A stretch of DNA of 64,000 bases from JAHEZL01 sp964406465 (GTDB taxonomy: Bacteria; Bacteroidota; Bacteroidia; Flavobacteriales_C; GCA-002722245): positions 42,994-106,993 of the forward strand of contig CAYORT010000008.1 in the NCBI GenBank assembly GCA_964406465.1, in the 5' to 3' direction. Shown here piece by piece: positions 1 through 7,996 of the stretch. A program made the position numbers and the translations under genes. Position 1 is the stretch's first letter, and the number at the start of each line of letters is the position of its first letter. The notes beneath the pieces were generated by a model. That model was not told where the DNA came from. It did no database searches and saw nothing but the letters and a program-made list of their open reading frames with translations.

Positions 1-141
1 TTTCTTAAAAGTGAAATCTTCAAATCCTAAAGTATTAATTAGTTTTAGTCCTTCCGTCACAATTTTTCTACCCAAAAGCGATTCCTCGGGGTTTTTAAGG
101 TAAAGCTTTTCATTCAGTATAATTCTTAGCGATAACTCCAT
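1..141 (-). CDS. TetR/AcrR-family regulator, N-terminal fragment cut by window edge
   Basis: Reading leftward from the ATG at 141, 47 codons stay open to the window edge. The visible residues include LLGRKIVTEGLKLINTLGF followed by EDFTFKK. This is the usual first helix and start of the helix-turn-helix of TetR-family repressors: a positive residue, a hydrophobic helix, a G-F/Y turn and then T-x-x-x-L/I. The ligand-binding part lies outside the window, so the ligand and targets are unknown. It is divergent from the SbtA-like transporter gene, with about 130 AT-rich bases between them, so regulation of that gene is possible but unproven. Confidence 0.65.
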   Translation of the reverse strand, partial: MELSLRIILNEKLYLKNPEESLLGRKIVTEGLKLINTLGFEDFTFKK

Positions 142-269
142 TTATTAAAAATTTCTTATAAAGATACATAGTATAAAGTAATTATATTATAGATATTTTA
201 AATACAATTATAAATAATAGTATTGCTATCATTGTGTGTTTAATTACTATCTTTATATTAAAATTTAAT

Positions 270-1214
270 ATGAAAGCTATTCTCGACCCTGTTGTTCTCT
301 TTTTTATTCTTGGCGCAATTGCCGGATTGCTTAAGTCTGACTTACGCGTTCCTCAATCTTTTTACAACACAATTAGTCTTTATCTTCTCATTTCAATAGG
401 TATCAAAGGGGGTATTGAATTGTATCATTCAAAGGTTGAAAGCGTAGTGTTGCCTGTCATCGCCACATTGATTCTTGGTGTTTTGATCACCAATTTGGCC
501 AAGTTCATCTTAGATAAAACAAATAAGTTTAGTCGGGCCGATGCCATCTCAATTGCTGCTCATTATGGTTCGGTGAGCGCGGTGACTTTTGCGGTAGTGA
601 TTTCTTATGTTAAGAGTCAGGGAGTTGAATACGAAAACTTCATGACCGTCTTATTGGTGATGCTAGAGATACCAGCTATTATAACTGGGGTGATATTGGC
701 TACTAAAGCATCTACAGCGGCCAATAAAAAATTTGGAGAGATTGTAAAAGAAGTTTTTTTAGGGAAAAGTATATTGTTGATTGTGGGCGGACTAATCATT
801 GGGTATACAGTGGGTTATACCGATAACAAGCAGGTGAATTTTTTCTTCTTCGATTTATTTAAAGGTTTCCTCTGCCTATTCATGTTAGAGATGGGAATCA
901 TCACCTCTGAACGATTTAAAGATCTTAAAAAAGTTGGACTAACACTGGTGGCTTTTGGGATTGTAATGCCTCTCATTTCGGCAATGATGGGTATTTTGGT
1001 GGGAGTTCTATGTGGACTATCGCAGGGGGGAACAACGATTTTGGCGGCTATGGCGGGTAGTGCTTCATACATAGCAGCCCCGGCAGCAATGCGAATGGCT
1101 TTGCCTGAGGCAAATCCTACTTTTTCACTTACGGCAGCATTAGGCATAACTTTTCCCTTTAATGTGATTTTAGGGATTCCAATATACTATTACATGAGTG
1201 GTTTGTTCTTCTAA
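270..1214 (+). CDS. SbtA-like sodium-dependent bicarbonate transporter family protein
   Basis: Predicted inner-membrane transporter of 314 residues with about ten hydrophobic segments. It opens with MKAILDPVVLFFILGAIAG and continues to SIGIKGGIEL, features I recognise from the SbtA (DUF897) family. The second half repeats the pattern, with GSASYIAAPAAMRMALPEAN near residue 270. Cyanobacterial SbtA takes up bicarbonate with sodium. Bacteroidota homologues are widespread, but their substrate is not established. An upstream in-frame start at 234 exists, but the residues it adds do not look like the family, so I chose the ATG at 270. The next gene starts 10 bases after the stop, so the two are probably co-transcribed. 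Confidence 0.8.
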   Translation: MKAILDPVVLFFILGAIAGLLKSDLRVPQSFYNTISLYLLISIGIKGGIELYHSKVESVVLPVIATLILGVLITNLAKFILDKTNKFSRADAISIAAHYGSVSAVTFAVVISYVKSQGVEYENFMTVLLVMLEIPAIITGVILATKASTAANKKFGEIVKEVFLGKSILLIVGGLIIGYTVGYTDNKQVNFFFFDLFKGFLCLFMLEMGIITSERFKDLKKVGLTLVAFGIVMPLISAMMGILVGVLCGLSQGGTTILAAMAGSASYIAAPAAMRMALPEANPTFSLTAALGITFPFNVILGIPIYYYMSGLFF

Positions 1215-1224
1215 TTTCTTAATT

Positions 1225-2079
1225 ATGGAAAGCGCAATTTTTAACAACAGAAGTGCATTATTGGTAACGATGCATGGTAAAGAAAAAGCCATAGCGCCTT
1301 TTCTAAGTGATGCATTCAATATTCATTTAGAGGTAAGTAAGAATATTGACACCGATGTGTTTGGGTCGTTTAGTGGAGAAGTAGAAAGAAAAGTATCTCC
1401 ACAGTTGGCCGCCCAACAAAAGATTTTTGCCGCATGGAATGATTACGATCATGAAATACTAATTGCAAGCGAGGGCTCTTTTTTTCCTCATCCAAGTAAT
1501 CCGTTTTTAAATGTAAATAATGAATATTTAATATTGATTGATAGAAAGAATAAAGTGGCGGTGGATGCGCAATGGAACAGTTTGAATATTAACTATTTCA
1601 AGCAGTCGTTCTCTTCAGAAAATTTGGCTCTTCAATTTTGTTTGGAACGTGGTTTTCCTTCCAACGGTGTTATTTTGAAGATCAATATGAATACTCCTCA
1701 TCCTTTTGTTTTGAAAGATATAACAACAGTAAATGGATTGAGTGCTTCGTTAAGCGTCATGTTCAATCAGTCTTTATCGGGTGAAGTGGAAATTGAGAGT
1801 GACATGCGTGCGCATCGAAATCCGCAGAGAATGGAGAACATTGCTTTAACCGCAAAGCATTTGGTGAATAACATGCGCAATAATTGTCCGAATTGCCAAA
1901 CACTTGGTTTTTCTATTAAAAATTCAGTGGCTGGTTTAGAGTGTTCATCTTGTGGTTTTCCTAGTGAGGAAACCAAAGGCTTTTTGTATAGCTGCAAAGA
2001 TTGTAATTATGAAGAGTTTAGAGCCATTGATGACTCAAAGAAAGCCGACCCCGGGAATTGCTCCAATTGTAATCCTTAA
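1225..2079 (+). CDS. Zinc-ribbon protein resembling the DUF6671 family
   Basis: Protein of 284 residues with no signal peptide or membrane segment, so probably cytoplasmic. The N-terminal 200 residues form an uncharacterised alpha/beta domain starting SALLVTMHGKEKAIAP. The C-terminal 60 residues hold paired CxxC motifs (CPNC, CSSCG, CKDC, CSNC), the pattern of two zinc ribbons. The layout matches my recollection of DUF6671 proteins, whose function is unknown. The start at 1225 is chosen over the one at 1198 because the latter would overlap the transporter gene. The tight link to the SbtA-like gene suggests a shared transcript and perhaps a shared physiological role. Confidence 0.7.
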   Translation: MESAIFNNRSALLVTMHGKEKAIAPFLSDAFNIHLEVSKNIDTDVFGSFSGEVERKVSPQLAAQQKIFAAWNDYDHEILIASEGSFFPHPSNPFLNVNNEYLILIDRKNKVAVDAQWNSLNINYFKQSFSSENLALQFCLERGFPSNGVILKINMNTPHPFVLKDITTVNGLSASLSVMFNQSLSGEVEIESDMRAHRNPQRMENIALTAKHLVNNMRNNCPNCQTLGFSIKNSVAGLECSSCGFPSEETKGFLYSCKDCNYEEFRAIDDSKKADPGNCSNCNP

Positions 2080-2091
2080 ATATTTGTGTTT

Positions 2092-3258
2092 ATGAGGCAA
2101 TTACTATTTTTAGTTTTATCTGCATTTGCCTATGTGAATTTGCATTCGCAAAGTTATGCGTTACTTACTTATAATGATGATTTTTCTGGAGCAGGTACAG
2201 CCTTATCATCCAATTGGTCAACCTCATTTTCAAATTCAGCGGGTAGAATTGAACGCAGAAATCTTTCGGGCTCTTGGCCTCAATTTGGAACTACTACCGC
2301 GGCTAATGGAACTGCTACTTCGGGTAACGGTTTGGCTATTTATAATACGTCAAATCTTGCCAGTGATAATACCTTGAATGCCGATTTATACTTGCGATTG
2401 CAAGATGTTGTTAATGCTAGATTAAATTTTTCCATAGTGGATTGGGGTACGGCATACGCAGCAAATCCCCTAAGGGTATTTTTATCTACTAATGGCGGAG
2501 TTTCTTTTGGAGCCACTTCTACTGTAGTGCCATTAAATTTATCTCCTCATGCAGATGGTATTTGGAACAATATTACTATTGATATCAATTCATTGGCTAC
2601 AGCAAATGGTTTGATTCTTACCAATACCTCTGTTGTTCGATTTGCTTTCACTCTTAGAGGTAGCGGAAATGTTAGCAATCCAAAATCGGGAAATCAGTTT
2701 GTTTATGTCGATAATCTTACAGCTACAGGTAGTACTGCTTTACCTGTAGAGTTGTTCTCATTTTCAGCTAAAGATGAAAATGGTTTTCATAATTTAGAGT
2801 GGGTTACATTAGCGGAAATTGATAATAGTCACTTTGAAGTGCAGAGATCTTACAATGGAGTCGATTTTGAAGTGATAGGTATTGTTGCTGGAAATGGTAC
2901 TAGTAATCAATTGAATTATTATGTATTTCAATATTTAGCAGCTGATAAAGCAAAGGATTTTTATTACCGCTTAAAACAAGTTGATGGTGATGGTGATTTT
3001 GAGTATTCTAATGTGGTTGTACTTTCATCAAATGTTTCGGCTGAGCTAGAAATAAAGTCGGGACAAATTCAATGCACAGCATGTGGGGTGGGTGATGTTT
3101 CTCTGTATGATGGCGAAGGTAAATTGCTGTTTGCTGGCGATCAGCATTCGGCTTTATCGTTAAGCAATGTGTCTAATGGAGTTTATTTAATTCAATTTGT
3201 AAGTAAAGATAAGAGTGTGTATCTCTCAAAGAAGGTAAGGGTTTTAAATTCATATTAA
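2092..3258 (+). CDS. Exported protein with T9SS C-terminal sorting domain
   Basis: A 388-residue exported protein. A signal peptide (MRQLLFLVLSAFAYVNLHSQ) is followed by a beta-rich domain to about residue 210. Next is the LPVELFSFSAK...NLEWVTLAEIDNSHFEVQRS module that often precedes the sorting domain in Bacteroidota. The last 70 residues (VSLYDGEGKLL ... LSNVSNGVYLIQFVSKD ... KKVRV) have the hallmarks of a type A T9SS C-terminal domain, which directs secretion and surface anchoring. No catalytic motif was recognised. ATG 2092 is preferred over the upstream GTG at 2086. Confidence 0.8.
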   Translation: MRQLLFLVLSAFAYVNLHSQSYALLTYNDDFSGAGTALSSNWSTSFSNSAGRIERRNLSGSWPQFGTTTAANGTATSGNGLAIYNTSNLASDNTLNADLYLRLQDVVNARLNFSIVDWGTAYAANPLRVFLSTNGGVSFGATSTVVPLNLSPHADGIWNNITIDINSLATANGLILTNTSVVRFAFTLRGSGNVSNPKSGNQFVYVDNLTATGSTALPVELFSFSAKDENGFHNLEWVTLAEIDNSHFEVQRSYNGVDFEVIGIVAGNGTSNQLNYYVFQYLAADKAKDFYYRLKQVDGDGDFEYSNVVVLSSNVSAELEIKSGQIQCTACGVGDVSLYDGEGKLLFAGDQHSALSLSNVSNGVYLIQFVSKDKSVYLSKKVRVLNSY

Positions 3259-3269
3259 ATAAAAGAGTT

Positions 3270-3584
3270 ATGGTATTGTTAAGAGTGATTACGTCAAAGG
3301 AAGAGCAGGTTGAAACTATTGTTAGAATGCTTTTGCAGGAGAAGTTGGCCGTGAATGTGACGGTTAAACACCCTATTACCGAGTATATTTTAGATGGTGA
3401 CTCATTGAAGCCGGTAACAAAATATATTATTGTAGCTAAAACAAAGTCACTTCTGTTTCCAACCATTGAAAAGGCGATGTCTACGATGTTTCCCAAAGAT
3501 ACTCCCGAAATGTATTCCCTTGCTATAGTGCATATGGATTGGAGTCAAACCGAGAAATTATCTAATGAAGTTAAGAAAGTGTAA
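3270..3584 (+). CDS. CutA-like small protein
   Basis: A 104-residue soluble protein. Its pattern resembles the CutA1/PII-like ferredoxin fold: RVITSKEEQVETIVRMLLQEKLAVNV, then a strand with ITEYILDGDSLKPVTKYIIVAKTK, a helix, FPKDTPEMYSLAIVHMDWS. CutA proteins have the same order (EEAxxIAxxLLEExLAACVN, then LIIKT, then HPYExPEI), but the usual Cys and His are absent here. CutA is a trimer linked to metal tolerance. SbtB, the usual partner of SbtA, is also PII-like, although this sequence looks closer to CutA. It starts 11 bases after the T9SS gene with AAAAGAG just upstream. Confidence 0.5.
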   Translation: MVLLRVITSKEEQVETIVRMLLQEKLAVNVTVKHPITEYILDGDSLKPVTKYIIVAKTKSLLFPTIEKAMSTMFPKDTPEMYSLAIVHMDWSQTEKLSNEVKKV

Positions 3585-3594
3585 ATAATTACTG

Positions 3595-3630
3595 TATATT
3601 TGTTTAACAAAATAACCATTTAAGTTAAAC
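3595..3630 (+). promoter_or_regulatory. Promoter of the MerR-type regulator with inverted GTTTAAC/GTTAAAC pair
   Basis: TATATTTG at 3595-3602 fits the Bacteroidota -7 element TAnnTTTG. I see no good -33 TTTG. Overlapping and following it are GTTTAAC (3602-3608) and its exact inverse GTTAAAC (3624-3630), 22 bases start to start. The same -7 box and a near-identical pair lie before crtI. Autoregulation by the downstream gene product is an inference. Confidence 0.45.
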
Positions 3631-3633
3631 AAA

Positions 3634-4512
3634 ATGAGTGATTCTAATTACACGATAAGCGACCTTGAAACGCTTACTGGAATTAAAGCACATACCATTC
3701 GCATATGGGAGAAAAGGTATGAGATTATTGCTCCAAAACGCACTGAGACCAATATTCGATTTTATTCAAATGATGATTTGAAACATCTACTAAACGTGAG
3801 TTTCTTAAATAAGCATGGGTTTAAAATTTCGAAAATAGCAAGTTTACAAAAGAAGGAAATTACCGAGAAGGTAAGCTCTATCAATTTAGTGCCCTCTGGA
3901 AATGAAGAGTTTATCGATAAATTGATTGTTTCTATGATCGATTTAGATGAGGCTCTTTTTGAGAGAGTTTTTCATTCGTCCTTGATTAAATCGGGTTTTG
4001 AGTATACTATTACTGAAATTATATTCCCTTTTCTGCATAGAACGGGAGTGATGTGGCAAACTGGTTCTATTAATCCTGCTCAAGAACATTTTATATCCAA
4101 TTTGATTCGTCAGAAACTTATTGTAGCTATTGATAGTCTTCCTAAGTCAAATGGCAAAGAAGATAAAAAAGCTATTTTGTTTTTGCCAGAGAATGAACTT
4201 CATGAGAATAGTTTGTTGTTGTACAATTATATGCTGAGAGCTAGGGGGTATCATACCTATTATTTCGGACAAAGTGTTCCTCTTGTCGATTTGAAGAGAA
4301 TATTGGAGATTACAAAGGCCGATTTGGTGATTTGCGTTATAACTGCCGACGTTAAACCCAAGTTGTTTACTGATTTACTTGCCGAAATGGAAAAATTACC
4401 AAAGAGAACAAAAGTACTCTTATCGGGTAGGGTAGTGTTAGAAAGTAAGCATAAGTTCTCTAAGCGATTTAGTATGTTTAAAGATCAAAAAGACTTGGTT
4501 TCATTGATTTAG
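3634..4512 (+). CDS. MerR-family regulator with B12-binding-type domain (CarH/LitR-like)
   Basis: A 292-residue regulator. Residues 6-75 are a MerR winged helix (YTISDLETLTGIKAHTIRIW, RFYSNDDL). Residues about 90-165 are a helical cap and 178-290 an alpha/beta cobalamin-type domain. In CarH, the cap W-x9-EH motif and the lower-ligand His bind adenosylcobalamin, and light breaks the tetramer and releases DNA. Here W141 is followed by nine residues and then E151-H152, and E188-L-H190 occupies the ExH ligand position (the usual following Gly is Ser193). The residues needed for B12 binding therefore appear present. It sits 101 bases upstream of crtI in the same direction, the classic place for a carotenogenesis repressor. 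Confidence 0.85.
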   Translation: MSDSNYTISDLETLTGIKAHTIRIWEKRYEIIAPKRTETNIRFYSNDDLKHLLNVSFLNKHGFKISKIASLQKKEITEKVSSINLVPSGNEEFIDKLIVSMIDLDEALFERVFHSSLIKSGFEYTITEIIFPFLHRTGVMWQTGSINPAQEHFISNLIRQKLIVAIDSLPKSNGKEDKKAILFLPENELHENSLLLYNYMLRARGYHTYYFGQSVPLVDLKRILEITKADLVICVITADVKPKLFTDLLAEMEKLPKRTKVLLSGRVVLESKHKFSKRFSMFKDQKDLVSLI

Positions 4513-4556
4513 AAAGCGACAATCAATATTTTCTATTCTTTAATAAATTATTTAGT

Positions 4557-4598
4557 GTTTAAATAAGTAGGAAAAAGGTTAAACATAATGTATATTTG
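4557..4598 (+). promoter_or_regulatory. crtI operon promoter with candidate CarH-type operator
   Basis: TATATTTG at 4591-4598 is a TAnnTTTG -7 element, 15 bases before the crtI ATG at 4614, which implies a very short leader. GTTTAAA (4557-4563) and GTTAAAC (4578-4584) form an imperfect inverted pair just upstream, 21 bases start to start. A dimer bound there would cover the -33 region and spacer, as expected for a repressor. Assignment to the adjacent MerR-type protein is inferred from its location and from the matching sites in that gene's own promoter. Confidence 0.5.
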
Positions 4599-4613
4599 AA
4601 AATATCTAAGTGA

Positions 4614-6125
4614 ATGACAAAATCATTGGTAAATAAAAAAGTAATTGTTATTGGTTCTGGGTTTTCGGGACTTTCATCTGCTTGTCATTTGGCTAAGCAG
4701 GGTGCCAATGTGGTGGTGTTGGAGAAGAATGATCAAGCAGGAGGGAGGGCTCGTCTTTTTGAAGAGAAAGGTTACCGTTTTGATATGGGGCCAAGCTGGT
4801 ATTGGATGCCCGATGTTTTTGAAAATTTCTTTAAAAACTTTGGTAAGTCTACAGAGGATTATTACAATTTGATTAGACTCGACCCTTCTTATCAAGTTAT
4901 TTTTGGAAAAGATGATAAGGTGAATATCCCTGCTAACTTAAACGAGTTATACTCTTTGTTTGAATCAATTGAAGAAGGAAGTAGTAAGCAGTTAGAGAAA
5001 TTTCTTGAAGATGCTGGCTATAAGTATGAAGTGGGCATGAATGATTTGGTGTACACTTCGGGAAGTAGAATTTCAGATTATCTTAATATGAAGGTGGTGA
5101 ATGGTTTGTTTAAAACCGATTTGTTAACCCCCTTCTCAAAGTATGCACGCAAGTATTTTAAAAATCCAAAATTGCTTCAAATTGTAGAGTTTCCTGTTCT
5201 TTTCTTAGGCTCCACTCCGCAGAACATACCTGCCCTTTACAGTTTAATGAATTATGCCGATATGAAATTGGGCACTTGGTATCCTATGGGCGGTATGCAC
5301 AAGATCGTGGAGGCCATGACTAATCTTGCGAAATCTCTTGGGGTAAATTTTGTTTTTGATAGTCCTGTTGATGCAATAGTTACCGAAGATGGAAACGTGA
5401 AAGGGGTTAAAGCGAATAATATTTTATACTCCGCAGACTTTGTTGTGGCAAGTGCCGACTATGAGCATGTTGAACAAAACTTACTTGCTTCAAAAGATAG
5501 AAAGTACGATGCTAAATATTGGAATGAAAGGGTGATGGCTCCTTCTTGTTTGATTTATTATGTAGGAGTGAAAAAGAAGATTAAAAATCTACAGCATCAC
5601 AATTTATTTTTTGATGCCGACATGGGCGTGCATGCCGATGAAATTTATACCAATCCTACTTGGCCAACTCAACCTTTGTTTTATGTTTCTTGTCCGAGCA
5701 AAACCGATAAAACCGTTGCTCCCGATGGTTGTGAGAATTTGTTCTTGCTGATTCCTGTGGCGCCCGGATTGAAAGACTCTGAAGAAATAAAGGAAGAATA
5801 CTTTTTGCGCATTATGAAAAGATTGGAAGAGCACACAGGCGATTCTATCATGCCATTCATTGAGTACAAAAGAAGTTACGCTCAATCTAATTTTATTAGT
5901 GATTACAATGCCTTTAAGGGTAATGCCTATGGCCTAGCAAATACATTGATGCAAACGGCATTTTTTAAGCCTTCGCTTATAAGTAAGAAAGTGAAAAACT
6001 TGTATTATACCGGACAACTTACTGTACCCGGTCCGGGAGTTCCGCCAGCCATCATCTCAGGAGAAATCGTTGCAACAGAAATATTGAAAACAATTAAAAC
6101 CAAAAAACATGAAGCAGTTATTTGA
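4614..6125 (+). CDS. crtI: Phytoene desaturase
   Basis: A 503-residue FAD-dependent desaturase that converts colourless phytoene to lycopene by successive desaturations at the membrane. The N-terminus has the dinucleotide fold VIVIGSGFSGLSSACHLAKQ followed by VLEKNDQAGGRAR. The C-terminal FAD signature is LYYTGQLTVPGPGVPPAIISGE. Length is normal for CrtI. It is the first gene of the carotenoid operon, and its last 17 bases overlap crtB in another frame, so the two should be translationally coupled. Whether it makes three or four desaturations cannot be read from sequence, but the cyclase downstream implies lycopene. Confidence 0.95.
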   Translation: MTKSLVNKKVIVIGSGFSGLSSACHLAKQGANVVVLEKNDQAGGRARLFEEKGYRFDMGPSWYWMPDVFENFFKNFGKSTEDYYNLIRLDPSYQVIFGKDDKVNIPANLNELYSLFESIEEGSSKQLEKFLEDAGYKYEVGMNDLVYTSGSRISDYLNMKVVNGLFKTDLLTPFSKYARKYFKNPKLLQIVEFPVLFLGSTPQNIPALYSLMNYADMKLGTWYPMGGMHKIVEAMTNLAKSLGVNFVFDSPVDAIVTEDGNVKGVKANNILYSADFVVASADYEHVEQNLLASKDRKYDAKYWNERVMAPSCLIYYVGVKKKIKNLQHHNLFFDADMGVHADEIYTNPTWPTQPLFYVSCPSKTDKTVAPDGCENLFLLIPVAPGLKDSEEIKEEYFLRIMKRLEEHTGDSIMPFIEYKRSYAQSNFISDYNAFKGNAYGLANTLMQTAFFKPSLISKKVKNLYYTGQLTVPGPGVPPAIISGEIVATEILKTIKTKKHEAVI

Positions 6126-6945
6126 TAAAGTGTCGCGCCAAACTAGCAAGACCATTACAAAAACTTACAGTACAAGTTTTTCATTGGGAATTTATTGTCT
6201 TGATAAAAAATTTCATGAACCAATTTATGGTATCTATGGTTTTGTGCGCTTAGCCGACGAGATTGTGGATAGCTTTCATGGCTTTCAGAAAGAAAAATTG
6301 CTGGCCGATTTTAAACGTCAAACCTATGAGGCTATTGATGAAGGAATTAGCTTGAATCCAGTGTTAAATAGCTTCCAAGAGGTGGTTAACAATTACCACA
6401 TCGATCGTGAGTTGATTGAAACATTCTTGCAAAGTATGGAAGCCGATTTAACCCAAACAGTGCATGATGCTCAGTCTATCAAAACATATATTCTTGGTTC
6501 TGCTGAGGTAGTGGGTTTAATGTGTTTGCGTGTTTTCACCGAAGGCAATAATGAACAGTATCAAGAGTTGAAAGAGTCGGCAATGCGACTAGGTGCTGCT
6601 TTTCAAAAGATTAATTTCTTGCGAGATTTAAAAGCCGACTATAAAGACTTGGGCAGAACTTACTTTCCCGACATCAATGTGAGTCAGTTTAGTAATGAAG
6701 ATAAATTGCGCATCGAAGCAGAAATTGAAGAAGATTTTGATGAGGCTTTAAAGGGTATCAAACGTTTGCCTAAAGGCTCGGTGTTTGGGGTTTATACTGC
6801 ATACATGTACTACCGCACTTTGTTCCAAAAAATTAGAACATTGCCTTCAGATAAGATTTTGACCGAAAGAATTCGCATCCCAAACAACATGAAAATTGGT
6901 TTGTTACTGCAGTCGTATTTTAAATATAGATTGAACGTATTGTAA
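6109..6945 (+). CDS. crtB: Phytoene synthase
   Basis: A 278-residue trans-isoprenyl diphosphate synthase that condenses two geranylgeranyl diphosphates to phytoene. Both Asp-rich magnesium-binding regions are visible: RLADEIVDSF near residue 47 and NFLRDLKADYKDLGRTYFP near residue 170. The opening YSTSFSLGI and YGIYGFVR segments are typical. It overlaps crtI by 17 bases, and its TAA shares a base with the next ATG (TAATG). No geranylgeranyl diphosphate synthase gene is in the window, so the precursor must come from elsewhere. Confidence 0.95.
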   Translation: MKQLFDKVSRQTSKTITKTYSTSFSLGIYCLDKKFHEPIYGIYGFVRLADEIVDSFHGFQKEKLLADFKRQTYEAIDEGISLNPVLNSFQEVVNNYHIDRELIETFLQSMEADLTQTVHDAQSIKTYILGSAEVVGLMCLRVFTEGNNEQYQELKESAMRLGAAFQKINFLRDLKADYKDLGRTYFPDINVSQFSNEDKLRIEAEIEEDFDEALKGIKRLPKGSVFGVYTAYMYYRTLFQKIRTLPSDKILTERIRIPNNMKIGLLLQSYFKYRLNVL

Positions 6946-7451
6946 TGAAGTTTAAAATAATATATCTATTTCTGCTACTATCTCTATCTGTAAGTGCAAT
7001 AGATTATATAGAGATAAGAAATTTATTTGCTGCTTCACCGCACAATGAAAGTAAGGCTAAATTGTTGATGGATAAAACAAGTGGAGCTACCACCTCCAAT
7101 GCAGTTCTTTTAGGATATAGAGGAGGAGTGCATATGGCTATGGCGAATCATTGCTATTTGCCCACTTCAAAATTGAGCTACTTCAACACCGGAAAGGCAT
7201 TACTGGAACAAGCTATTGCTGCTTTGCCTGGAAGTGTAGAACTAAGGTTTATTAGGTTCAGTATTCAATGTAATGTGCCTGGTTTTTTGGGTTACTCAAG
7301 TAATCTAAGTGCCGATAAAAATATTCTTATCACTTGGGTCAAATCAGAGGGTGCTAGCAAAGACAGCGATTTAAAAACAAGAATCAAAAGCTTTCTTCTT
7401 ATTTCAAAACAATGTACAGAAGCAGAAAAAACATCAATAAAGAATGTATGA
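6945..7451 (+). CDS. Conserved-looking exported protein within the carotenoid operon, function unknown
   Basis: A 168-residue protein with a cleavable signal peptide (MKFKIIYLFLLLSLSVSAID). The mature part is mostly helical, with GYRGGVHMAMANHCYLP and KALLEQAIAALPGSVELRFIRFSIQ, a layout resembling tetratricopeptide-like helices. I do not recognise a catalytic motif. It is coupled on both sides: TAATG with crtB and ATGA with idi. That argues it is a working part of the pathway, for example handling carotenoids at the envelope, but no role is known to me. Codon use resembles its neighbours. Confidence 0.75.
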   Translation: MKFKIIYLFLLLSLSVSAIDYIEIRNLFAASPHNESKAKLLMDKTSGATTSNAVLLGYRGGVHMAMANHCYLPTSKLSYFNTGKALLEQAIAALPGSVELRFIRFSIQCNVPGFLGYSSNLSADKNILITWVKSEGASKDSDLKTRIKSFLLISKQCTEAEKTSIKNV

Positions 7452-7996
7452 AAAGTACCATTGAACATGTAATTTTAGTGGATGAAAGGGACCATGTGGT
7501 GGGTACCATGGAAAAGATGGAAGCTCATCAGAAAGGTGTTTTACATCGTGCTTTTTCCATTTTTATTTTCAACGATAAAAATGAATTGCTTCTGCAAAGA
7601 AGAGCCCTAGGTAAGTATCATTCTGGTGGTCTATGGACCAACACTTGTTGTAGTCACCAAAGATTTGGGGAGAGTACCATGGAGGCTGCACACAGAAGAC
7701 TAAAAGAAGAAATGGGTTTCGATTGCTATATGGAGAAATCTTTTGAATTTTTGTACAAAACCGAGTTCAATAATGGCTTAAGTGAACATGAATTTGACCA
7801 TGTGGTTATTGGTAATTATAATGCCGAAATTAATATCAATACCGATGAGGTTTGCGATTATAAGTATGTAAGTTTGGATGAAATTCAAAAAGATTTGAGA
7901 GACAATGCCGATCAATATACTTTTTGGTTTAAAATTGCATTCGAGAAAATTTATGAGCAACTTAAATACAATACTTTAAATAAAATTAGTGCCTAA
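7448..7996 (+). CDS. idi: Isopentenyl-diphosphate delta-isomerase, type I
   Basis: A 182-residue Nudix-type enzyme that interconverts IPP and DMAPP, feeding prenyl chain synthesis. The signature segments are GVLHRAFSIFIFN, LLLQRRALGKYHSGGLWTNT then CCSHQ (active-site Cys), and EEMGFDC. The tail TFWFKIAFE is also typical. The ATG at 7448 overlaps the preceding stop (ATGA) and gives the normal family length, so it is preferred to the start at 7412. The last base of its TAA begins the crtZ start codon. Its presence in the operon ties isoprenoid supply to pigment output. Confidence 0.93.
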   Translation: MKSTIEHVILVDERDHVVGTMEKMEAHQKGVLHRAFSIFIFNDKNELLLQRRALGKYHSGGLWTNTCCSHQRFGESTMEAAHRRLKEEMGFDCYMEKSFEFLYKTEFNNGLSEHEFDHVVIGNYNAEININTDEVCDYKYVSLDEIQKDLRDNADQYTFWFKIAFEKIYEQLKYNTLNKISA

